From contig CAJNOQ010001061.1 of the NCBI GenBank assembly GCA_905250885.1, positions 1 to 36,580 on the forward strand: a stretch of DNA of 36,580 bases, read 5' to 3'. Made by a program: the position numbers and the translations under genes. Below the pieces are notes generated by a model. The model ran no database searches. It was not told the origin of the DNA and worked only from the letters and a program-made list of their open reading frames with translations. Positions within the stretch are counted from its first letter, which is position 1. Each line of letters opens with the position of its first letter. The stretch comes from Didymodactylos carnosus. Its lineage: Eukaryota; Rotifera; Eurotatoria; Philodinida; Philodinidae. This document shows positions 14,142-23,175 of this stretch, in pieces.

Positions 14142-15311
14142 CCCAAGACCAGTCCATTTTTACAATTCCGGCATGCTTGATTCACAGTATCCACCTCATG
14201 CATTATACAGGCATGCAAGCATCGAGTCAGAGACGTGATTGCCGTCTATGTATACGTGCACGGTCCAGGCATGCTGCTCGATAGCCACAGACATGACTTT
14301 TGTCCGTACTTCAAGCCACATGCATTGTTTGAGTAGGCAGAATGCATTCTGTCCTCTCATTTTTCTATTCACCATTTTGTTTTGTCAGCGTAGTAGTTAT
14401 ATAAACATTACAGTTTACTTAAGATATTTTCGAAGTTTTCGACTTGATGCTTTTCCCTCTCGTGTGAGAAGTACCGAGACAGAGCCATATATGTCTTTGT
14501 CAGTGTGGTACTGAAGTAATTAACACTAAATAAAAAATGAAAACTGGAAGTAAAATTCACTAATTAACTGCTTTTCATTTCTGAATATCCCTGTTGATCT
14601 AATTTTTATTCTGCAGACATCTAGTTAAGGAAAAATATCTCTTCCATTATTTTTTCTGTGGCTGTGTATCATCAGATGACAACGCCTCTACAGCATATTC
14701 TATATGTATCACTTATTATAGGCTGAATGTTTACATCTAAGAATGCACGAACGGAAGGCTTTTTCGCCAATGACTGTTAGATAAAACAAATAATCTGCGT
14801 GATTCACAGTATCCACCTCGGGCATGCAAGATTAATACATGTCTCTTGATTCACATACATCTGTACATAAATTCGGCTTGCAAGTTGCATGTCTGAAAAT
14901 GTATGAGACGTGCCTGTGTTCGTGCATGTACAGGCAACGTACGTATCAAGAAATTGGTCTTGGGTAGATGTCTGCAAAATAAAAATTAGATCAACAGGGA
15001 TATTCAGAAATGAAAAGCAGTTAATTAGTGAATTTTACTTCCAGTTTTCATTTTTTATTTAGTGTTAATTACTTCAGTACCACACTGACAAAGACATATA
15101 TGGCTCTGTCTCGGTACTTCTCACACGAGAGGGAAAAGCATTAAGTCGAAAACTTCGAAAATATCTTAAGTAAACTGTAATGTTTATATAACTACTACGC
15201 TGACAAAACAAAATGGTGAATAGAAAAATGAGAGGACAGAATGCATTCTGCCTGCTCAAACAATGCATGTGGCTTGAAGTACAGACAAAAAAAAAATGAC
15301 CTGGTCTTGGG
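14142..15311. mobile_element. large inverted-repeat element or two opposed copies of a ~340-base repeat
   Basis: The segment 14301-14623 recurs almost perfectly as its reverse complement at 14965-15286 (about 95% by eye over about 320 bases). A 341-base loop lies between the arms. CCCAAGACCAG at 14142-14152 pairs with CTGGTCTTGGG at 15301-15311, and a further TTGGTCTTGGG abuts the right arm at 14954-14964. The left side has about 150 extra bases (14153-14300). A 19-base sequence, GATTCACAGTATCCACCTC, appears at 14179 and 14801, each followed by GGCATGCAAG. No transposase is visible. Either one foldback element or two nested insertions would explain this. Confidence 0.75.
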
Positions 15312-15998
15312 AAGGCAAAATATACCAAATAAACTCCAGAAAATACCGCAACGCCGAGCTGCATAAAAATAATGTCGGAGGGTCTTTATATCACTCGAAA
15401 AAAATGTTCGTTTTCCTATCGAAACCCATAAAACACACAAATAATTTTCAGAAGTCAGGAAGCTGTTTCAAACTCTCAGTCTACTATTTCCTGACGCGAG
15501 ACTGAAAGGTTTCAGATGTGGAGAGCAGTTTTTGACACGTCAATTTTGTTTGGCATTGTGAAAACGCATTTTCAACTTAGAATAACCCTAGGAACAAGAA
15601 ACACTAACAGATGATATCAAAATGTGTTCTGTAAAACTAGACAAAATCAAATAATCCTGATGGTGATGGGTATCACATATAGTTTTGACACGTCCATTTT
15701 GTCCACCATCCAAATGTTTTTTTATTTCGATATTTATTTCGGATAACAGTGGTTTCTTCACAGTGGCTGAGTACTTTTAAAATCGACTTTTCGCTTAAGT
15801 TTTAAATGCTGTTGAATTTCTAAGTCCAAGTCCTGAGCACGGTAGCCATGTCAAAAACTTTTCAAAACCACAGGGCTTTTCTAAAAAACATTATCTGCGA
15901 TCGGGCACGCCAAAAATCACGGTTTTCTGGAAACCCTACTTCGAGCGATTTTAAAAATAATCTGAATGAGCGAAAAGAAAGAGCTTAATTCAAAATGT
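15312..15998. other. non-coding stretch with a short direct repeat
   Basis: No gene was recognised. A phrase close to TTTTGACACGTCAATTTTGT occurs near 15530 and again, with one difference, near 15690, both on the plus strand. The stretch reads like old dispersed-repeat sequence; I could not define its ends. Confidence 0.35.
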
Positions 15999-16515
15999 TT
16001 AAATACAAGACGTCATTAAATATGGTCCTATATTTCTTGAATTGGTAATCTCATGTGCCACGTCTATTATATGCATAAACCAATACTGGTAATAATCAAT
16101 AGAAAATAGAATGATTTTATTTTTAAACGATTGGTCACGAGTTAGGATAGAATCTTTTATAGCAAATCCACGCTGGATATATGCATGTGTAGAATCGAGT
16201 CGCATAAAATTCAGTGTTTTATCTAGGTTTCGTTTTTCGAGTGGTAGATTGAAATTTTTGGAGGCGCTGTTGGCTAAAAAAATTTTACTAAAACGAAATT
16301 AACTGTTTATTTTCTACATTTTGGACGAATTTTGTTGTTAAATATAAATACGTATTTAAGATTGTACCATCTAATTCACACTTCGGTTGAATTAAATTTT
16401 TTAAATCATCGACTGATAAAGCATACTGATCAATAGCATAGCATACATTTTTATGAGACAATTGGCCATTGACTACGTTAATATTTTTCTTATCGGGCTC
16501 AGTATAACTTTCCAT
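15999..16515 (-). pseudogene. decayed Ulp1/SENP-like (C48) protease fragment, tentative
   Basis: Two open segments on the minus strand (16515-16288 and 16205-15999) read in order like pieces of an Ulp1-type cysteine protease. The first has LSVDDLKNL then LDGTILNTYL, comparable to the D-L...W-L-N-D-x-x-I-N-x-Y start of the family. The second has KIILFSIDYYQYWFMHIID, comparable to the P-I-x(n)-H-W-x-L-x-V-I-D catalytic region, with Tyr where the catalytic His belongs. Stop codons separate the two segments (about 16275-16290), so no intact enzyme is encoded. Transposons of many animals carry Ulp1 genes, so a transposon origin is likely. The assignment rests on short motifs only. Confidence 0.4.
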
Positions 16516-17841
16516 TTGCTAATGTCTAATTGTTTTTCAACAAGTGGTGAATATGTCTCAAGTGATCCTCCATTTGCTCATAGCAGAGCAACACTTGTGT
16601 TGCAACAGCTAGAAGTGTTTCAACTGAACCGTTTGATAGTGGTTCGAATCGTTTAAACGATTGAGTGATTCTGGTGTTTATTGTACCATTCTTTTTCAAA
16701 AAATGATCCCAAAAAACAGTAAACGGCTGTACTTAATAGTATCATTAGCGGATAGAGGATACTTCATAGTGTAAGAGCAATTAGTTTTGCAAACTACCAG
16801 TTTTTCCTTTTTTTGGATTTAGAGACCGAAAGGTTTATGAAAAGTCATTAACTCTTTGTACACCAGACACACTAATTAGCGTATGATCATTAACTCAAAG
16901 ACGACAAAAGCTAGAGACCAGCGGTTTTCAGCGACGAGAAGAGGACAGTATAGCCTATGTTTTTATAAGCAAAACAGTTTTCCGAAAAGATTCAGAAGAT
17001 AGGTTTTCTAGGGAATCTTTTCAAAGCAAGTCCGGATCTCCGGAAACTGAGATATCAATCTATCAGTTTTTTTTCATAGGCAGATAGTTCAATGTGTCCT
17101 CTCGAAAATGAGAACTAAGCGAACTCTTAATTTTTCTTGCTTCGAATGTGGCATCGGATTTCCTGAGAGCCCCAGGATCGATATCCCCTTAGGTGTGGTA
17201 ATTCTGAAAACGAACGGAAACATAGGCGATCGACCACGCTGAATCTTGTGACGACATTTGTTTTCCAATTAACTTTCAAAAACCTTGTGAAAACTTATAT
17301 TAGGCGAAATAACCCATTTTTACCTATTTTTGAGTAAAATTATAGAATTCATAACCCAGTCAAGATCCACCCAAATTATGTCAGAATAACAAGATGTACT
17401 CTGTTTTACCTGCTCTATATGTTTTTCTACTCAAGAATAGTAAAAAACATTCTTGTACTTCGGAGAATTTCTAGAAAACCTTTTCAAAAACCAAGGTATT
17501 TTCTGTTGACTTGTAAAGCTTATATTGAACTGCATAGTATTGAGCAGGTAAAATAGAATACACCTTGTTATTCTGACATAATTTGGGTGAAGAATTATAA
17601 TTTAGCTTAAAAATGTACTGAAACGTGGGTTTTCACATATGCTTTATCAACTGGCATCCTTAAAAAGTGGTTTTTGACAATTTCTAAGCTTGGGCCTCTA
17701 GAAATCCAGGTTTTCCGAAAATCCTTTGCTGGGCCGGTTTTCAGAAAACTGAGCCGGCCATTTAATGCAGGGTGTCAAAATACGTATAATCGTATAATCT
17801 GAGGCTTTATGTACTAGCCAAAACAATTCTAGAGATATGTT
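16516..17841. other. repeat-derived non-coding sequence
   Basis: No gene was recognised. Phrases such as TTCTAGAAAACC and TTTTCCGAAAA recur here and also resemble the foldback element at 31375-31967, suggesting related old repeats. An inverted repeat lies at 17369-17593 (separate entry). Confidence 0.35.
17369..17593. repeat. inverted repeat, about 50-base arms
   Basis: The sequence around CACCCAAATTATGTCAGAAT at about 17371, continuing through ACAAGATGT and TTTTACCTGCTC to about 17418, is matched by its reverse complement at about 17542-17591. Weaker similarity extends outward beyond both arms. The spacer is about 125 bases. It is probably part of a longer, degraded foldback element. Confidence 0.6.
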
Positions 17842-18207
17842 TGGGGGTGGGACAAAAGTTAGGGGTGGGATATTTTGATGTATTTTTCAAATTTCTTCTT
17901 TTAAAAATAAGCTGAAGCCTTGCTATTTACAGCATAACTTGTGCTACTTATTTGACATATATGGTAAAAAAAACGAGTTCTCAATTCCATGTAGTTCGGT
18001 CAGGGGAGAGTCAAAAGGGGGTGGGACAAATTGTATGTCACAAGCCACTGGACGTCAGTAAAATGTCAATTACGAAAAAACGAAAAAAGCTAGGAATTTG
18101 CGGTTTTCAACAATCTATAGTGCCTACTTTGGTAAATCTTTTCATGGAAAAATATTTGACTTAAATTACTTATTGGCTGCGCAATAGACTCAAAAGGGGG
18201 TGGGACA
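17842..18207 (+). repeat. recurrent GGGGTGGGAC motif cluster
   Basis: G-rich motifs of the form GGGGTGGGA(C/T) occur on the plus strand at about 17844, 17862, 18017 and 18196. The same core forms the terminal inverted repeats of the element at 19332-21288. The pair at 17844-17870 gives four G-runs close together, a possible G-quadruplex with one 10-base loop. It is probably the remains of related elements. Confidence 0.5.
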
Positions 18208-18570
18208 CGATTTTTGAACTTTTCGGGCACCAGAAATTTCATCGAAGTTTTCACAGAAACTAAAAGAGATTAGGCAAAACTAGGACTGTAGATTGACAGA
18301 GCAGATAAAATACTGCACAAAAAGCAAAAAAGATTTTGTTCCGCTGCCCCTTAAGAGAAGAAAAATGTTAATTAAAAAAAAGAACGTACGGGAACCACTA
18401 TGAAAAGAAGGGAAAAAGAACCCAAAAACAAAGTGTTTTGCTTACTGTACACTAGGGAAATAAGACAGAAAAGAGATCTTAGCAATATATATAGAGTAAA
18501 ATGTCCGGAATAAAACGGCATAAGCTTCTGAAAGCTCGATTTAGTATTAACGGAGAATCATGCATTTCCA

Positions 18571-18927
18571 TTAGCTTAAGTCGAACGGTACAAAAATCAC
18601 CAGAATCACTCGCTGGATTATAACATAAATAGTGAGAGTTTGAACATTTTTAATAATAAATGTTCGTGTATCTTCACTTATAACTATTAAAATATTTAAA
18701 TAATAATCGATAACAGTCGATGTTAATTCACATTTTACTGATAAATCATCTAATCCACGTAGACTAACATTTGATTGATTGATTGATTCATATTTTAGTA
18801 GCCCCAAGTAGATGATAGATAGTGAAATAAAGCAACACAAATATACATCTATTACATAAACCAAACAAAACAAAAACACGCTACTGGAAAGGCAAAAAAA
18901 GTTCTGAGAACCTATAAACTTTGCCAC
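18571..18927 (-). pseudogene. second fragment of the same Ulp1-like family, tentative
   Basis: This minus-strand open frame of 118 codons contains LDDLSVKCELTSTVIDYYL. It shares the order D-D-L, K-C-E-L, then I-x-x-Y-L with the fragment at 16288-16515 (DDLKNLIQPKCELDGTILNT). The N-terminal part is hydrophobic and unrelated. The C-terminal catalytic region is not visible downstream. I read it as a truncated copy of the same transposon-borne or host gene. Another function is possible. Confidence 0.3.
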
Positions 18928-18942
18928 CTTGTTTTAAAACGA

Positions 18943-19149
18943 TTAAAGCTCAAGATAGTTCTTCAGCTTTGTTTTAAACGATTTTATTGTGGGTGATGTA
19001 ACAGCAGCTTCGGGAAGGGTTAAATTCCAGTCTCGGGTAACATTTTTGGTATTGTGAGTTAGTAATAAATATCTTGGATTTTTAGAGGTTACATAACACT
19101 CGTCTTTCGTGTACGTTTCATCGAAGCAGTTATCACCTGAAGTGTTCAA
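18943..19149 (-). pseudogene. C-terminal remnant of a non-LTR retrotransposon polyprotein, tentative
   Basis: The minus-strand frame ends with NVTRDWNLTLPEAAV, then SFKTKLKNYL and a stop soon after. The order W-N-x-L-P ... S-F-K-x-x-L-x-x-Y-L is typical of the extreme C terminus of reverse-transcriptase proteins of Jockey/CR1-like LINEs. No reverse transcriptase core is visible upstream, so this would be a 5'-truncated copy, the usual fate of such elements. The identification rests on one short motif. Confidence 0.4.
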
Positions 19150-19393
19150 ATCTAGTTAAAAAGAAGTGTTTGCAACGATTCTACAGAGTGTTCTTAAAAG
19201 ATGTATAATGAAGGTGATGTTTGTTTGTTCTTTATTTTTAAACAGATCAGCAGATATACATTGCGATTTAGATCAAAAAGATTGTCGTATCAAAAACGCT
19301 GGCTGTAGCAACATTTCAGAGAAAATCGATTAGGGGTGGGACAGTTCTTTTGAACGCGAACTGGTACCAGTTCTTTTCAATAAATTAAAATTG

Positions 19394-19494
19394 AAATAAA
19401 ACCGGTGAACCTACTTACATTGACTTTATGTAGCGCGCCAGAGGTAGATGGTGTCCTTAGTTGACTAAACCAAATGAATATAACTAGCTACATC
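19394..19494 (+). repeat. 101-base direct repeat, copy 1
   Basis: This copy starts AAATAAAACCGGTGAACC and ends TAGCTACATC. It is identical to 21071-21171 except for one base (TGTAGCGCG here, TGTAACGCG there). It lies just inside the left terminus of the element. Confidence 0.9.
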
Positions 19495-19732
19495 CAATTT
19501 TGCCCAGTCAAACTTGGAATTGTAAGTTTGCCTAGGCAAATTCGGAATTTGCCTGGATTCCAACTTTGCCTACAACATATATATGTAAATGAAAACAAAG
19601 AGAAAAGAACGGCGGACTAATGTACATATACATATATATGCACATGTATATGTATTGTACGTACAATGTACAAGAGTGAATAAGTTACGGGTAAATAAAG
19701 GAGATGAACAGAAAAAGGAATAAAACATCACT

Positions 19733-20749
19733 ATGCACATGTTATGGTTAGCGATGACGGACTGGTCTCCTAACACAAATGATGTGAAAACATTTTTTAA
19801 TTTAAATCAACATATTGAAACATTACGTTTAACATCAATTCTAGGCGATGATGGTCGATTTTTATTTTATTTGGGACCAATACAAGATATACATGAATCA
19901 AGTATAAGTGTGGAAGAAAATGAACGTAATTCTACACTACAGAATTTGTTAGATAAACATATACGATTATATAAAGCAAATAGTAAGAAAAATTTTTAGA
20001 CAAGAATATGACGAGTCCCATATGATGGCTTTTTGAGCCTAAAAGTTATTTTCTTCCTGTATTTCCAGTAGATGGCAACAGAAGAGGGCGTATACTGTTC
20101 TGCTTTTTGGTTCTTTCTCCCAAAGATTTTTGTAGACTAATCAAAAATTCCAGTAGATCACTGGTATGAGGAAGAATGCCCTTCACTAACTCCTAAGAAA
20201 TATAAAGTAGTAAGTAAAACTCCCAAATTTTTTTGGGATGTTTGTTTTACTGGCCTACTGGATAAATTATCTAAAGCTTTCATTGCATTTATGTGCTTAT
20301 ATTTAGACAAACTCCATACAGAGTGGGTAAAGAAAGTGGATGAATTACACACAGACTACGCAAGAAAAATAGCCGCACTTAATGATGAAATTAAAAAAAT
20401 GCATAAATAACATGAATACAAAATAAATGAAAGGACCCACACGTTTCAAGTTAGATATGATAAACTGAAGCAACAATGTGATATTGAAAAAGCCTATTTA
20501 TACCGTTGTGTTGATACAGCACAATCACAATTGCTACAGAAAACGCAAGAAAATAATCGAATTAAATCAATCTCAGCGGGAAAACAAGAAAAAAATAATG
20601 CATTAAAATTGATATTACGACGAAAGACAGAAGAAAATCGTCGATTACAAAAAGAAACAATTAACGCATCAATGAAAAAAAAGACAACTGTTTTGGTAAT
20701 AGTAACAATTCTGTGTATCTTCCTCTTAGTTATTCCACTGTTTCATTAG
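19733..20749 (+). pseudogene. coiled-coil tail-anchored protein gene with an internal stop
   Basis: Exon 1 runs 19733-19982 (an inner ATG lies at 19754) and exon 2 runs from 20154 to 20749; the 171-base intron has GT-AG ends and phase is kept. The joined reading gives about 280 residues but is broken by TAA at 20408-20410, after DEIKKMHK. The frame stays open beyond it for 112 codons, starting HEYKINE, which suggests a single nonsense change. The central and C-terminal parts are rich in Lys, Glu and Gln, consistent with a coiled coil. The protein ends in a hydrophobic segment (TTVLVIVTILCIFLLVIPLF) three residues from its last charged patch, as in tail-anchored membrane proteins. I do not recognise the family. 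It could be translated as two parts, but the clean continuation favours a recently disabled gene. Confidence 0.6.
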
Positions 20750-21070
20750 TAGCAAATAAAACGAATTCAACTTTGAATATCATATTGAATCCACACGAAG
20801 ATTGATTCTTCCTACCTAAACCAATGTGAGATTCTTTGATCTAGCACATGCCTGACCGTGTATCTCAAAATTTCTAGTTCATTTTCCTTTTTTGTCGAAA
20901 ATCTCGATGCTTTTTCAACGTGAAAATTCGGAAGATGGAGATATTCGATAGCGATATACATCAGTGATGTGTTATCAAGAAGTTTATACAATTGGGAGCT
21001 ATACAATACTCATATACCACAATTGTCTTTAGATTTGTTGGGTTTATTAATAATCAAGGTGTCCGCTAAT

Positions 21071-21171
21071 AAATAAAACCGGTGAACCTACTTACATTGA
21101 CTTTATGTAACGCGCCAGAGGTAGATGGTGTCCTTAGTTGACTAAACCAAATGAATATAACTAGCTACATC
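21071..21171 (+). repeat. 101-base direct repeat, copy 2
   Basis: This is the second copy of the sequence at 19394-19494 in the same orientation, differing at one base. Together the pair bracket the 1.58 kb that contains the broken coiled-coil gene. Confidence 0.9.
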
Positions 21172-21288
21172 GGTTTTATTTTATTTTGAATTCTTGAAAA
21201 GAACTGGTAAGCAGTTCTCATTCAACAGGAACTGAATTAATGGCCAGTACTTTCGACTAGTTCTTAGGAGCTGGAACTGTCCCACCCT

Positions 21289-23175
21289 AGAATCGATGAT
21301 ATAAGAAATTAATAACTTATATCTAAGATTTGGAACAAAATATTTCTGAACTAGTTTATTTTCTAAACTCAGAACTCCACCACATAAAACATCTAATTCA
21401 ATACAAAAGGCAGAAACCCTTTTCTTTATAAATTTGTCCGTTATTAAGATGATGTCATCTGATTTACCTGCTGCTTACGCTTTTTTTGTTTACTTTGACA
21501 GTTGTACCACGATTTCAAAACGTGCAAACTCTTTACCAAGAGCGGGGGATGGCCGAGGAGGTAACCCCACCAATAATCGAAAACTCTTCTTTTTTTCTCA
21601 CTATACTCATCAGTGTTTTCTTCTACTATAATGTATTTAGCAAAAATGTTTTACACTAGTCGCAATGAAAGTTTATCAACCCCCTTAAAAGCGCTGGCCC
21701 TGTCTTGATCGAAGACTTTTAATTTATATGTGCACTAGCAATGATTATATCTTGTAAGATGTTGGCGACCGACGCTATACATCGATCGAAATTGCGCTTT
21801 CTTCGCCAAACATTTTTCTCCACAATAATTGATTCTTTAACATTTTTCTAACAACTTGGTTTAGTAGAGCAAACACGCCGTAGAGGCGTTTCAGTTGAAT
21901 TGCTCAAACTGTAAAGCTGCATATAAAGCTTTTATGTTTTCTCATTTTTGTCCAGTCGTGCCTTGCGTGCAAAAAGTGGGCAAAAAGTGGTAATTGTTAG
22001 GATAATGGTCGTAATAATTGCAACTACCGTTAATCCAATAATTTTATCGAAAACTGCTACAAACGCCACTAAGACTACCGATTCTTCAGTTGACTTTCGA
22101 TCAGTTGTTACTGACACCAGGAGATAAAACAGATTCTTTGCTAGAGAACCAGACTCTACAGTTTGCCCTACGGGCAGTTTCGGGACAAGTAAACCTAGTA
22201 GCAGAATTTCGCGAGGAGCGCGAGAGCTTGTTAACAACGCCCAGTGGCAACGAACTCGAACTGCTCTCAGATTTGTTGCACAAAATGTACTCTTTACCGC
22301 CTTAAACAATCTTCCGCTGTCGTTCACTTTGAACAACGTGTTAAATTTGTTATGAAAGGAACTTTCTGATGGAGGATTAGAATGTAGCACAATAAACTTG
22401 TGGAAATCTCCCATTTCCTAACATCTCCGTAATCAATGGGACGAAACCGGAACAAGATATTCGTGCATGGAATTTTCAACTTGAGATCCCCACGTTCACA
22501 TTATTCAGCAATAGGAGATAGATTTTATATTTATCCAAAAACATGGGATGTAAACAAGACTATGTTACATAGGAAAACGTCTCTCTTTTTATGCTATCAA
22601 ATGCTTCTCTTTCATAGAACTACAAAGATCACACATTTCTCAAATGCAGAAATGCGAAGGAAAAATAGAATTTCAGATTAATCAGTTGTTCAAAAATAGT
22701 AAACCATTTAAATTTACAAAGAAATTAGTAAGTCACAGTTCAGCGGAAAATCTACTACTAGATCACCGATGGGTTGGAAGCCCCTCTAGTTATAACTAGT
22801 TATATGTCGTTGAAATGGAAACCATTTATTTTCACAGAACAGATGCCTAAAAACTATCGGTGAACCACTACCACGATTAATTGACATAGCCAACCCACAA
22901 ATAAAAGCAATATCACATCTGCAAAATAATCAATTGATTCTCTAATAAGCAGTGGAGCCCGCTTGCTCTCACAGTTATTTATATACGCGACTGCCGCTGT
23001 ATATATCTATTTTCATGTGGATATGCACATTTTCTCATCCTTCACAAAAAGTGTTTAGCGCAAAATAAACAGCTTTTTAATTCTCTAATGTTAATTAAAT
23101 CTTACCTTTTACATCAAAAGTTATAAGTCACCTATTGTCATTCTAATTATATAGTATATTTCTTTTTCATTTTAG
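21289..23175. other. mostly unassigned intergenic sequence
   Basis: No confident gene was found. A GC-richer island near 22100-22310 has open frames on both strands (separate entry). Further right, two phase-compatible open segments with splice-like borders are visible on the plus strand: about 22619-22724 (contains QMQKCEGKIEFQINQLF) and from about 22839 (starts NRCLKTIGEPLPRL). They may be upstream exons of the innexin-like fragment that follows, or chance. Confidence 0.35.
21932..22414 (-). CDS. unrecognised 160-codon open frame with a C-terminal hydrophobic segment
   Basis: This is the longest uninterrupted frame of the intergenic region. Near its end it has a hydrophobic stretch (IIGLTVVAIITTIILTITTF) followed by a basic tail (ARKARLDKNEKT), as in a single-pass membrane protein. 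The region is GC-richer than its neighbours, and plus-strand frames of 60-70 codons are open over the same bases, so the long frame may simply reflect a lower density of stop codons. I recognise no family. Treat it as a candidate only. Confidence 0.2.
   Translation of the reverse strand: MGDFHKFIVLHSNPPSESSFHNKFNTLFKVNDSGRLFKAVKSTFCATNLRAVRVRCHWALLTSSRAPREILLLGLLVPKLPVGQTVESGSLAKNLFYLLVSVTTDRKSTEESVVLVAFVAVFDKIIGLTVVAIITTIILTITTFCPLFARKARLDKNEKT

Larger units (their letters stand above)
19332..21288 (+). mobile_element. TIR-bounded element carrying a captured gene
   Basis: The left terminus AGGGGTGGGACAGTTC (19332-19347) pairs with GAACTGTCCCACCCT at 21274-21288. ATCGATT-like sequence continues the match just outside both ends. 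Subterminal inverted similarity is also present: CCAGTTCTTTTCAA near 19369 against TTGAAAAGAACTGG near 21193. Just inside the left end is a perfect palindrome, GAACTGGTACCAGTTC (19359-19374). No transposase is recognisable. The interior holds two 101-base direct repeats and between them a spliced gene with a stop codon. The layout resembles a Pack-type element (non-autonomous transposon that has picked up a host gene). Confidence 0.6.

Noticed and set aside
14239-15364. Matching ~90-codon frames ending SLSVWY on opposite strands
   Set aside because: The same frame appears in both arms of the inverted repeat, so it is one repeat sequence seen twice; it shows no protein family features.
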